This document shows positions 1-10,034 of a DNA stretch of 21,457 nt, piece after piece. The notes below the pieces were generated by a model, which made no database searches, was not told where the DNA came from, and was given only the letters and a program-made list of their open reading frames with translations. Origin of the DNA: Mytilinidion resinicola (lineage: Eukaryota > Ascomycota > Dothideomycetes > Mytilinidiales > Mytilinidiaceae); contig NW_022985466.1 of assembly GCF_010093595.1 (NCBI RefSeq), positions 477,532 to 498,988 of the forward strand, in the 5' to 3' direction. The position numbers and the translations under genes are program-made. Each line of letters opens with the position of its first letter. The stretch's first letter is position 1.

Positions 1-547
1 GTTGAGGCATGGTGGTTGAAAGTTAACGGAGCGCGTTCCGGTGATGAGGTGGGCCACTCGCTTGGGTGGGCCGCTCGCTTGTGGAGTACGTTACGCAGCA
101 ATTGTAAAGAAGATAGACGCCATTGTCATGGTTCCAAATCCTAGGAAGTTGAGCGAAACTTGAGGTAGATTTTAAGGGCGCTGAAGATAGACCTTAAATC
201 TCCGTCTTTGGCGTACCGTTCCTCATCTGCGGAATCTGCAGGACTCTTTCTGGTCTCTCCTGGGGCCGCGGGACGCGGTGTGAGGTCTAAATGGTGGGTT
301 TCAAATCAACGATGCTCTTAGGTTTGTCTTCGCGCAACGCACGCTTGGAAAACCTTGAATTTGCATCCAGCATTGTTAGTGGCGCAAAGGGGTTCGCGGG
401 GATCTTCACTGTGGCTTATTGGCAGCTTCTGGGTTCACGATAAGGTATGTTTACAAGGGTAAGACTAGGTGTATGTAATATAAGTCGACGTTTCAACCTC
501 TCCTTCCCATCACCGTCAGCGCTCTAATATGTTTCAGATCTCTCTCA
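1..547. other. Non-coding flank downstream of the monooxygenase gene
   Basis: I see no convincing gene here. It is the 3' flank of the minus-strand monooxygenase and would hold its terminator and 3' UTR. The only structure noted is a 17-bp tandem duplication at 48-81. A gene running off the left edge of the window cannot be excluded. Confidence 0.5.
48..81. repeat. 17-bp tandem duplication
   Basis: Two adjacent copies, 48-64 and 65-81, of the unit GGTGGGCCRCTCGCTTG differ at one base (A or G at the ninth position). No function is apparent; it looks like a recent slippage or duplication event. Confidence 0.85.
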
Positions 548-3102
548 TTACTTCGTTTCGGCTGACAACCAGTCGTGTCTGTTAAGGCTCTTCTGAAGCC
601 TTAGTGCGGCGGACTTGTCACAGCGCGTCTTGTCCTCCCGCCATAGCCAAAGAAAAGAAGCCGTTGCGCCTGGTCCAACGGTCACAACGCTCGCTCCAAT
701 AGCCAGGGCCAATTTCAACTTGAAGCCTATGGTGCGAGACTCCACGGGAATGACCAATCTGCAGCACCAGAATACCCAAAGGATGGAAGCGGCTGTAAAG
801 TAGACATACGTGGACCGTAATTCGCCGTTGAGACCGGTAGCCCCCAGGAGCATTTCAACGAGCCACCTTCCATTGAAGTTGCTTTTTGCTTGCGTGACGT
901 AGGTTACGACACCAAACAACAGACCGCCGCCATGGGCTAACGCCGAAATCAGCCCGGATATTACGTATGCGACTTGGAGGTTTTCAATGTCCGCATGGCC
1001 CATCATCGGTTTTCCAGCATCAGACGGACCAAAGATCGTGAATACTTGGATTAATAGAGAGGGCAGGACCGGTAGGACCTGTATCAGTGCTTCCAGGATG
1101 TATTCTGACGATCCTGGGTTGACACGGAGAACTCTTTCGGGCAGCTTACCGATTAGCACGAGCGTAACTATTATGCTGGTAAGAAAGGCCTTCGGGAGAG
1201 CTCTAGCCACTGATAACGGGACGACATGCCCACGAGGATCTGGTCTGGGTGATATATAGCTCTCCACACCGTGCGCGAAGAAATATAGCGCACCGACCAC
1301 TCCAAGACCACCAAAGCGGAATGCGCCCAGAGCAGCCAAGACACTGACAGCTTGCTTAGATACGCAAATACTAGGACGGAGGAGACTTACTCGAGGCGGA
1401 ACTTCCATGGCTCGCTGGCCCGAAATCCTTCCACAGCCATCAACAAGCCAATTGATAATATCTCCACGCACGCCGAAATCAAGCACCAAGGCTTCGAGGT
1501 AGCCGTAGACAGGAAATAGCTGTTATGAGTGAGAGAGCCCTGAATGCTTCTTGTTTCGCTCGATGCCGTTCCGTTGAAGTCGTTTGCCGCTGACAAAACA
1601 GGTGATATCCAGACTGACGTTTCCCGCAGTGTCCAGAGTAAGACTAATGGCAGGGCAAGATATATGGAATAGCCCAGCACCGAGTCAAAGAACGATCTCT
1701 TTTCAGAGTCAGCCAGCGTAGCTAGGTCCCAACCATCCCATGGAATCGAGCCATTCTTCCCTTTATACTCAAGGAACTTGAGCGGCTCTCCACCCATAAT
1801 CAGTGCCGAGGCCGCGTTGACTTCCATATCCTCGCCGAGCATGGGAACGAATTGGAGCGCGCCTGATTTCCACAAGAAATTGTCCATTGCCTGGAGTCGC
1901 GTCGCTGCAGATGATTTCTGACATGCATTGGCAACCCTGACCTCTCGGCTTGATTGATACTCTTGAAAGATGGCCAACAGGCCTTCATGGGACAATGATG
2001 ACCCTTGTCTAGTTCCCATTTTGGCTTCGTAGAGAAAGTTTGCGAGGACAGCTGCGCTTTCAATCGCAGTATTTCCGCCATGGCCGGCGTTGGGAGTAAC
2101 CTTGTGTACTGAATCTCCGAGCAGCACCAGACGATCATGGGACCATCGATCAAACATGGCCTCCTCAAGACACACCATGGTACACTTTGACCTATGCTTC
2201 CATAAATCTCCGAGTGTAGAGTGTTCGGTCACCCGGATCGCGCTATGTTTCAGGACCGAAGCCTCAAGATCTACATTCGTATATCGTGGAATGTTCGGAG
2301 CATAGTATCTTTTGTCATGTTTCAGAATTAAGAACCAGAATTTCCTATTCCGGGTGGATATGATGCAGATATGCGATTGCTTTTCCCCGTAGTTGATATG
2401 ACTGACACCTGGGCGCAGGTCTGGATCTTCGCTGTCGAAGATTGAGACTCCAAAGGTGCAGGAGTAATCTGAGAACATTGATGTGGACTCTTTCTGAACA
2501 AGATCGGGATCTGTGTCCGCCATCATCTTCCACATCATCTTTCTCGTGGTGCTGTTTACACCATCTGCGCCAATGATCATATCTGCGGTATAGTTTGTAC
2601 CGTCTTCCGTGGTTGCAGTAGCATATTCTGGAGTGCTTTGGATATTCACGACTTTGTTTGAACACAGAATTTTGGGTTTGTCAGGCAAGTGATTGTACAG
2701 GATCTCGAGCATCTCTGCTCGCTCGAAGAACAAGATTGGATACCCGTGTCTGGTCGCAGCAATCAGCGATGCTCCAAGTCACGAAGCCCACCCTTCTTGA
2801 TACCTTTCTTCTATCTGCAGCATGAATTCTGATTGCGCAATAGGTTCACCGCTTGGATGCCGGTGGTCCGCTCGTATCATTGGTGCGGTCGTCCCGAGAA
2901 TGTCCTCATACATTCCCATTTGGTCCATGATACGGAGCCCATGAGGCTGTAATCCAATACTAGCGCCACCATTGAACGTGACCTCCGAACCTCTTTCAAG
3001 AAGCACGTATTCGATACCCGCTCTCTCGAGCGTGTGTGCCATGGTCAGGCCAGAGACACTCCCACCGATGATAACCACTCTGAAAGGCTTTTTGGAAGAC
3101 AT
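548..3102 (-). CDS. FAD-dependent monooxygenase with C-terminal multi-pass membrane domain
   Basis: Three exons on the minus strand (3102-2804, 2749-1391, 1343-548) give 817 aa; introns are 54 and 47 bp. The start is the ATG at 3102, just before the dinucleotide fold. The N-terminal ~450 residues form a PaxM-like group A flavin monooxygenase: GGSVSG at residues 13-18 binds the ADP part of FAD, GADG around 160-163 is the DG motif, and LLGDSVHKVTPNAGHGG from ~309 is the GD motif. Such enzymes use NAD(P)H and O2 to hydroxylate or epoxidise aromatic or terpenoid substrates. The family is usually about 450-480 aa; here some 360 further residues hold several hydrophobic segments (for example ~457-473, ~520-538, and repeatedly after 553), implying an endomembrane location. 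It is divergent from the AtuA-like gene across 0.85 kb. The enzyme class is secure. The substrate is unknown, and the second intron (acceptor at 1344) is the least certain splice. Confidence 0.93.
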
Positions 3103-3953
3103 GATGTAGACTCGCAACGAAGAGACTGATGATAGTAGAGAAAATTAGACATAATGGAAAGCGATACCTAAAACTCCAATTATACAGCATTCTGGATTCG
3201 ACTATCCCTCTATTGAACGGATGGATGGCTGCCCGAAGAATTTCCGGTGATGTGGCTATGTTAGCTGAATCAGGACAGCTGACTCAGGAGCCATTCACTT
3301 ATCCAGGGGAGCTTTCATCTTATGAACAACTATGAAGTTATTCGGAGTTTATGCATCGACCCCAAGCCACCGTCAGCAGACGTCCACTCGGCTGCGGTCT
3401 AATGTTTGATTCATGATTCATGTCACGCCGGCGTTCTCAGGGCGCTGTCAGACGCGTCCCCGTCAGACTTTTCCCTCACCAAAAGCGTATCTCTGCTCCG
3501 CGGCCACCAATGAACGACGCGGGGAAAGTCCATGCTTAATGCCACAGTCTGGGGTAGCTCCTCCGCAGGTTAGCTTCAATGCGGGGGACAGCTGTAATGG
3601 AAGCGCTGGAGCCCTCCTTCAGCCAAATGGCTTTCGCATTGAATCAAGTCCACAGCACGCCGCGAGGCATTTTAAGATGCCGAGTTCCCGCACTCTTGTA
3701 TTCTCTGAAGTTCTTGCGACAACAATGGCGATTCGGATTACAGCGCATCGGTACAGTCAGTAGGTTTCCGAGTCCCACATTCCTAGTGGGGTGTCACGCT
3801 GCTAACCGCGGCCAGGATCGAGTCCCGCTGCACCGCACCACATCACTCTATCGCGCCGGAAATGCTTAAGAAGACTTCGGGGATGTGTTTGAGGTTGGCG
3901 AAGAAGGTCGCGTCCAACTTTTCTGCGGGCTATCTTGAATATTCGAAGCAACC
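3103..3953. promoter_or_regulatory. Divergent promoter region between monooxygenase and AtuA-like gene
   Basis: This 851-bp gap separates two divergent starts, so it should hold both promoters. ORFs inside it show no recognisable protein. It contains TGACTCAGG at 3280-3288, an AP-1/Gcn4-like bZIP site related to the TGACTCGGT sites elsewhere in the window. It also has a direct CGG-N3-CGG at 3389-3397, a spacing some Zn2Cys6 proteins could bind. A weakly tRNA-like stretch lies near 3765-3845 but does not fold well. Shared regulation of the two genes is inference. Confidence 0.5.
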
Positions 3954-6230
3954 ATGGCTGTAAATGGAGCAAAACGTCCGGTCCGCGTCGCCGATTGCTC
4001 GGGAGCAAACTGTACGTGGAGTCTCTCGAATTTCTGTTGTGGTGTGTTTGAGTGACAGAGCATCTAATTATCCATAGGCGACCCTGGCGAGTTCATGTTC
4101 AATCAGGCGAATAATGGGCCCATCGACGCGATCACTGGCGACTACCTTGCGGGTATGTCACCCTTAGACTTGTTATTACTATTCAAAAAATAAATTCACG
4201 TTGTATACCTCGACTTGACATCCAAATGTTGACCGCATTTTCACCATAGAGATCAATCTGGCCAACAACGCGGAAGCGTACAACGCTGGGAAACACCCCG
4301 GATATGAGCAAACGGCATTGGACGGGTTCAGGTTGACCCTCGAATTGATCAATAAGCACAAAATCAAAGTCGTGCTGAACGCCGGCGCCCTTAATCCCGC
4401 AGGCCTTGCGAAGGAGGTCAAAAAACTTGTTAGATTAGCCTCATTTTCAGATGACACAAGCTCTTTAGCTAACCTCAAAAGATTGACGAGAAAGGATATG
4501 ACCTCACAGTGGCCTACGTAGTGGGCGACAACTTGATGGACAGCATTGATGATATTTTGAAAGAGAGCGGCCTCGTTCCCCATTTGGACGAGTTGAACCC
4601 GAACATCAAGCTGGCCAAAGATACGAACAACTTCGTCGGAAACCCCAATAAGCCAATTGTGAGCGCCAACGCCTATCTAGGAGCTCGCGCTATCAAGAAG
4701 GGCTTGGACGAGGGCGCGGACCTCATTATGTGTAAGCTTTATGGCACCACGTCACGAATGCGTACTCACTAGATATCCAGGCGGAAGAGTTGCGGACGCG
4801 TCACCAGTGATCGGTATAGCGCAATGGTGGCATCAATGGAGCGATACCGACTTTGATCAGCTGGCTGGAGGCTTGGTAGCTGGCCATCTGATTGAGTGCT
4901 CCGCATATGCCACCGGAGCTAATTTCTCTGGATTCGAAAAGTATGCTACCGAGGAACTCGAAAATATCGCTCTCCCAATCGCAGAGATTCACGCGAACGG
5001 TGACTGCGTTATCACAAAGCATCCCCAGCAGAACGGATTCGTCACCGAGGATACCATCAGGTGCCAGCTGCTCTACGAAATCCAGGGCGAGCATTATCTC
5101 AACAGCTGTGTAAAGGCAGATTTGAAAAACATCTCAATAAAGGAAATCAGCAAGGACAGGTGGGTTTTGTCCTAGCCACCATCAGTATAGTGAAAAATAC
5201 GCTGACAGATTTCGTAGAGTCTTCGTTTCGGGCACGAAAGGTCTACCTCCTCCACCAACCACGAAGCTAGCTGTTTTCTACAAGGGAGGATACCAATGCG
5301 AGATGCTCATGGCCGCAACCGGAACCCCAGAGTCTATCGGGCGGAAGTATGACATCCACGAATACCAAATCAGGAAGAGGTTACGCGAAACTGGCCAACT
5401 TGACGATTTTGACATCCTCGAATTCCAAAGGTACATATATCTGTGCAAATATTCGTGTAGAAATCGGGCTAATACTTTGGTGTAGAATCGGAGTCCCGGA
5501 GACGAATCCAAAAAGCCAAATTCGAGGCACGACGCAAGTCCGCATCTTCGCGCAATCAGAAAAACAGGTGACTCTCTACGGGCTATTAAAAGCTCAGATG
5601 TACAACGGAATGCAACATTATTCTGGAGCACACGGAAGTATGGATTTCCGCACCGCTTTACCCAAGGAGTTCCTCACCTACTATCCGGGAGTGATTGAGC
5701 AAGCCAAACTCCAAGAGGGTGTTCACATCCTCGACAAAATAGCCACAGCGGAGAACTTCTCAGTGAAGAAGTTCGACTCTGGACATCCCTCGAAGACGGA
5801 GCCTCTCACACAACGAGTTAGCTACGAACCTACGAACCCGGTGGACCTGAGCAGCTTTGGAGAAACGATCTCGAAGCCTCTTGGTGATATTGCACTTGCC
5901 CGATCTGGCGACAAGGGTGCAAACGTCAACATTGGAATTTTCGTCCACACCGATGAGGAGTATGATTGGCTTCGTAGCTTGCTGACAAGCGGGAAAATGA
6001 AGGAGCTCATTGGCGATGACTGGACCCCCGATTATTACCTGGAGAGAGTCGAGTTCCCGAATATCAAGGCGGTTCACTTCGTGGTGTATGGCCCTCTAGG
6101 CCGGGGTATTAGCAGTACTCCCTTGCTTGATGGGCTAGGAAAGGGGTTTGCGGACTACATCAGGGCCAAATATGTGGATATCCCAGCCAGATTTCTCAGC
6201 GCAGAGAAGTATGCCGCTGGCATGATTTAG
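3954..6230 (+). CDS. AtuA-family (DUF1446) acyclic terpene utilisation-like protein
   Basis: Seven exons, 3954-4011, 4078-4152, 4250-4428, 4482-4731, 4781-5159, 5209-5430 and 5486-6230, join in frame to 635 aa; introns are 49-97 bp, with CTAAC-type branch sites where checked. The start ATG at 3954 has a good context (ACCATGG). The N-terminal DUF1446 part shows the family's fungal signatures: VADCSGA at 12-18, AITGDYLAE at 37-45, NAGALNP at 88-94, and CGRVADASP near 188-196 followed by a Trp/His-rich WWHQWSDTD stretch. A separate C-terminal AtuA-like domain starts near 520 (LGDIALARSGDKGANVNIGI). Bacterial AtuA is required for citronellol/geraniol catabolism in Pseudomonas, but its chemistry is not settled. 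No biotin carboxylase or acyl-CoA ligase gene, which accompany atuA in bacteria, lies in this window. No break is seen. Family assignment is firm; the role is inferred. Confidence 0.95.
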
Positions 6231-6733
6231 GAGAGGTTAGATCAGGTTTCTATCAAGATCACTCAAATGGTATATAAAGCGTGTAAGTTTCATGAAAGGG
6301 TTCGAAACCATTCTGGCCGAAATCCTGTGCTATTTCATTCATATTTTCGAATTTTCAAAACTCTCTACAGCCATGCACATGCCCGATCGTTGACGCACGA
6401 CCGAGTCAAGCTCAACTGACTCGGTTCTAAAATATCTGGTCGGCCCCGCATTTCAAGAGTTTCGTGCTCCATTTAGTCACCTCAGCCAGCCCGCCATCTG
6501 GTCAGACTCCTCTGACGTTCCGATTTTCCCGACCCACACGTTCCCCCGCACTACCCCGTGGGGAGTTCATTCTAGAAGCCAAGGATCGTATCACAGTAGG
6601 CTATACATGCATTTCCGATCTCAAGTAGTTAAGATGCTAACGTTATGCCCTCATGTTGTAGGTACGTAACTAGACTGCCTGCCGTCTTTCCCTTCTGCAC
6701 GTGACTTGAATACGTACGCTCTAACACCGTACA
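6231..6733. promoter_or_regulatory. Intergenic region and alcohol dehydrogenase promoter
   Basis: This 503-bp gap lies between two plus-strand genes: the 3' end of the AtuA-like gene and the promoter of the alcohol dehydrogenase. Its clearest element is the inverted pair of TGACTCGGT sites at 6400-6425. No further gene is visible. Confidence 0.6.
6400..6425. promoter_or_regulatory. Perfect inverted repeat ACCGAGTCA-N8-TGACTCGGT
   Basis: The arms ACCGAGTCA (6400-6408) and TGACTCGGT (6417-6425) are exact reverse complements separated by 8 bp, about 310 bp upstream of the alcohol dehydrogenase ATG. TGACTC is the half-site core recognised by many bZIP proteins. Single copies also lie upstream of the aldehyde dehydrogenase (11737-11745) and the bZIP gene (14289-14297, reverse orientation). 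A likely operator, but which factor binds is inference. Confidence 0.5.
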
Positions 6734-7999
6734 ATGACGGCTTCAAGGACGACAAGAGCATTGGTATTGAGGAAGTACGATGGGACGCTAGAGCTCGAGA
6801 CGCTCAATGTCACTGCCCCGGGGCCGAAAGAGGTGCTGGTGGAGATGCACGCATCGGGGATCTGCCACACAGATCTCACGTGCATGAAAGAGGGGTTTCC
6901 TGTACCGTATATTTTAGGACATGAAGGTAGGTTCTATGAACTGGCTCCTTCATTGGAGATGAATCTCTCAACGCCCCTATCCGACCCTCCGCTAATCCCA
7001 CCCAGGCGCGGGCACCATCCTCGAAGTCGGCAGCGACCTGACCTCCAAATTCTCACCTGGGGAGTCCGTGCTCCTCACCTTCAACCATTGTGGCGCATGC
7101 ACCGCCTGCTCCTCCGCACACCCAGCCTACTGCCAGAACTTCATCCCGTATAACATGGGCGGCCGCCGCCTGACCGACGGAACCTTTTTCTACAACACGC
7201 AAGACTCAACGGATCCAAGCCACGTCCTCGGGGGCTTCTTCGGCCAGTCCAGCTTCGCCTCGCACGCAATTGTGCAAGAGAACTCTCTCATCAAAGTCCC
7301 AAAAGACACCAACCTGGCCCTCCTCGCGCCGCTAGGCTGCGGTATTCAAACCGGTGCCGGCTGCGTCATCAACACATTAGCCGTGAAGAAGGGTTCTAGC
7401 ATCGCCATCTTCGGGGCCGGTGCTGTAGGATTGAGCGCCTTGATCGCAGCGAAGAACGTTAGCGCATCCCCCATCATCGCAGTCGACTTGGTCGAGTCGC
7501 GGCTCGATCTCGCGCAAGAGCTGGGCGCGACGCATGTCTTCAAAGGCGACGACAAGAACCTCGCAGAGGAGATAAGAAAATTGACGGCGATGACGGGAGG
7601 GGTGCAGTATGGCATCGATGCGACGGGTGTTGTGCCGGTGATCGAGCTGATGATCGATGTACTGGGAATACTAGGGAAGGCGGCAACGGTTGGGGTGACG
7701 GGGAGGGATAAGAAGGTTGCGGTGGATGCGACTAGCCTAATGAGTCAGGGGAAGTCGTATGTGGGATGTACGGAGGGGGATAGTAATCCACCGGAGGTAA
7801 GTGCTCGATTTATTCGATTTGGGCAGTGTGGTGCTGACTGCGTGATTTTTAGTTCATTCCGTATCTCGCTAGTGAGATCGCTGCGGGGAGATTTCCAATT
7901 AAGAAGCTGGTTAAGACATATCCTGTGGCTGAGTATCAGACTGCTCTTGCGGATATGCGTTCCGGAAAGACACTCAAGCCGGTGCTTCTCTGGAAGTAA
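6734..7999 (+). CDS. Zinc-dependent alcohol dehydrogenase (aryl/allylic-alcohol type MDR)
   Basis: Three exons (6734-6926, 7006-7796, 7853-7999) give 376 aa, the usual family length; introns are 79 and 56 bp. It is a medium-chain dehydrogenase. Catalytic zinc ligands are seen as C44 in SGICHTD, H63 in GHEG and C176 in LGCG. The four structural-zinc cysteines are C93, C96, C99 and C107. The Rossmann motif GAGAVG at 201-206 is followed by an acidic residue, D225, pointing to NAD rather than NADP. The pattern resembles benzyl/geraniol-type alcohol dehydrogenases, which oxidise alcohols to aldehydes. With the aldehyde dehydrogenase at 12432 it could form a two-step alcohol-to-acid route. The enzyme class is secure; the substrate is unknown. 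Confidence 0.95.
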
Positions 8000-8415
8000 G
8001 CGGGGAGTATGAATAACAAAATTTGTCTCAATATACCATGACCTTGCATACGTTTCTGATTCAATCTTGCGAGTACAATACTAGGACATGCATTTGCGCA
8101 TTCACTTCCATCTGAAACCGCTTGCTAGATTCCGAAAACATGTTGAAGCACCTCGAACAGCGGCAACGTAGGCTGATTAGAAGCGGTTGGCAGCGCTTAA
8201 ATTCGCACTCCCCGGAAATTTACATCTCAACTGAGTGTGTAATAAGGCACCGAAGCGTCTCAGACAGTGGCAAACAGGTGTGCAGAATTCTGTGCCGGTA
8301 CTGTACCGTGTGTACCCGAAACATTACTAATGTCTCTGTCTCGATTATTACAACTCATCTCCTCTATCTCCCGCCCAATTCATTCATCGCACATAATCCC
8401 AAAGTATCAGCAAAA
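8000..8415. other. Convergent intergenic region
   Basis: This 416-bp gap lies between the stop codons of the plus-strand alcohol dehydrogenase and the minus-strand SDR. It should contain both transcription ends. I see no gene or structured element in it. Confidence 0.6.
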
Positions 8416-9452
8416 TCAAGCCAACCAAGTAACACCCGGGCGAATGACCTCCAACTTCTGCTTCAACTCCACCCAAACCCGATTCTGCAACTTGGTTCCA
8501 GCCTCCCCACTTGTCAACCCCTTCGTCGCCGTGATCTTGCAATCTGGCAAGTACTGGCCATGGGTTTCCGGCCCTGCGCCGGCACCATACACTAGTGTGC
8601 GCGAGCCCACCTCGGTCGGACGAGCGAGTATCTTTATGAGGAAGCGAAGGGCGGCGTTGGTGTAGTCGCGATGGAGTTCGCTTTGACAAAATCTACAAGA
8701 TTCAATGTCAGCATTTGATGGGGAAGAATGTATACGAAAACCACATACCCAGGACCCACACAGTTGACAATGACTTTACTAGATTCAAGAGGAGCCAAAG
8801 CAGCGATCTGCTTGATAACAAAGATCAGAAGCAGCTTCGAAGTGTTATAGCGATCGAGCATATTAGCCTTGCTCTGGTCGCTGAGACTCGCGAAGATCTG
8901 GCCGTCCGGTGCTTTGCTTTCCGCAAATTTGGCGACCTCGTAGAGCTCGGAGCCTGTCGCGGTGAGGTGTGTTTTGCTGTCGTGTTTGACTGCTGTGTCA
9001 TGAAGTTTCGGGTGAAGGAGGAACGCAAGCAACGAGAGCGAAACGACATTTGTGTTGATCGTTTCTTCCAGGCCCTCGGCCATCCGGAACTTCATTGTTC
9101 CCAAGCCCGCGTTCAGGAGAAGTATATCAAGACGAGGCAGCTCGGCCTTAGCTCTATCGGCGAAGGCTTGGACGGAAGCGTAGGAGCTCATGTCGAGTTG
9201 CCACACTTTGAGGGTATCGGGTGGGCATGATGTTGAGGCTTGAATCTCTTTCGCTGCTGCCTCTCCTTTCTCGGTGTTTCGACAAGCGATTATAATTTGT
9301 GATGCCCCGAGGCGGACTAGGTAGCGGCAGGCTTCGAGGCCAAGGCCGACGTTGCTGCCGGTGACGATGGCGGTTTTGCCTGAGAAGGACGTGGTCGGGA
9401 TGGGTGGGTAGGAGATGAATTGGCGTTTGATGAAGGCCGCGAGGAAGGCCAT
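8416..9452 (-). CDS. Short-chain dehydrogenase/reductase
   Basis: Two minus-strand exons (9452-8749 and 8692-8416), split by a 56-bp intron, give 326 aa. Classical-to-extended SDR features are present: cofactor motif TGSNVGLG at 31-38, NAG at 114-116, Ser168 and the catalytic pair in YNTSK (Y202, K206). The intron falls within the GPG motif after the active site, and the second exon supplies the C-terminal substrate-binding part. A short hydrophobic N-terminus precedes the Rossmann fold, as in retinol dehydrogenase/WW-oxidoreductase-like fungal SDRs, and may give weak membrane association. An arginine after the third strand (ACRN, R58) fits NADP(H) preference. It shares a 582-bp upstream region with the divergent Zn2Cys6 regulator, so local control is plausible. 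Substrate unknown. Confidence 0.94.
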
Positions 9453-10034
9453 TATGGGGATTGTGATAGCCTGACAATGGTGTGTGTGCTGCGGATTGGT
9501 GTATAGTTATGTTGAAGCCGGGAAGAGAGCGGAGGAACCTTGGAAGGAAGAAAACGTGTAGATAGTAATTAGTGGTGGGAATGAATCAACCGAGGACTTC
9601 TTCAAAGTTGCTACCAGGCCGAAACTCATATATCTTAGCCGATCTCGCGGTCGAAGTGCATGCTGTATGTGATGTAGCGTCTCATCAAGCCTCTTGCGGC
9701 ATCTCCGAGCCTAGACTATTTCTCTCCCAGATAAAATCTGAGGCTTATATAGCTTAAGATCACAAGTCGCAAATGGGCGATGATTTCATGCTGTCTGTCG
9801 AGAAACATGCCGTAAATGGAGTAGTCATGCATCAAGTCTCTCTTTCTAGCCAATGAGCTGCCTTCATGCACTCCGAAAAGCATCCCGAACATAGAATAGC
9901 GTTGGCGTCGTGACCCACTGTTCCAGTCGGCCCCTGTTTCCTCAAAGAACGGCGTGCTACGAACCTCATTCCATCACCCACCATCTCATCATCCCAGGAG
10001 GATGTTCCTACAGCAACGACCCTAAGCAGCCATA
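9453..10034. promoter_or_regulatory. Divergent promoter region between SDR and Zn2Cys6 regulator
   Basis: This 582-bp gap separates two divergent starts. ORFs on either strand here show no family signature. I found no TGACTCGGT copy in it, only a partial ACCGAG at about 9589. It presumably holds the promoters of the SDR and the regulator. Confidence 0.5.

Noticed and set aside
1344..1489. Upstream extension of the third monooxygenase exon as a separate ORF starting near 1489
   Set aside because: Bases 1391-1489 overlap exon 2 in another frame, and the rest is the intron. The exon 2 donor GTAAGT at 1390 and the phase-matching acceptor at 1344 explain the junction.
3765..3845. tRNA-like stretch with CTGCTAA, a GGATCGAGTCC T-arm-like string and a trailing CACCGCACCA
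   Set aside because: The anticodon stem pairs at only two of five positions, the T-stem has two mismatches and no acceptor stem could be formed. Nuclear tRNA genes also do not encode CCA. At best it is a decayed tRNA-derived piece.
3413..3869. Two overlapping plus-strand ORFs of 116 and 96 aa in the divergent promoter
   Set aside because: No domain signature, biased composition, and position just upstream of the AtuA-like start; most likely chance open frames.
8122..8689. Several ORFs on both strands between the alcohol dehydrogenase and SDR
   Set aside because: They overlap the SDR second exon in other frames or lie in the convergent 3' regions, and none shows a recognisable protein pattern.
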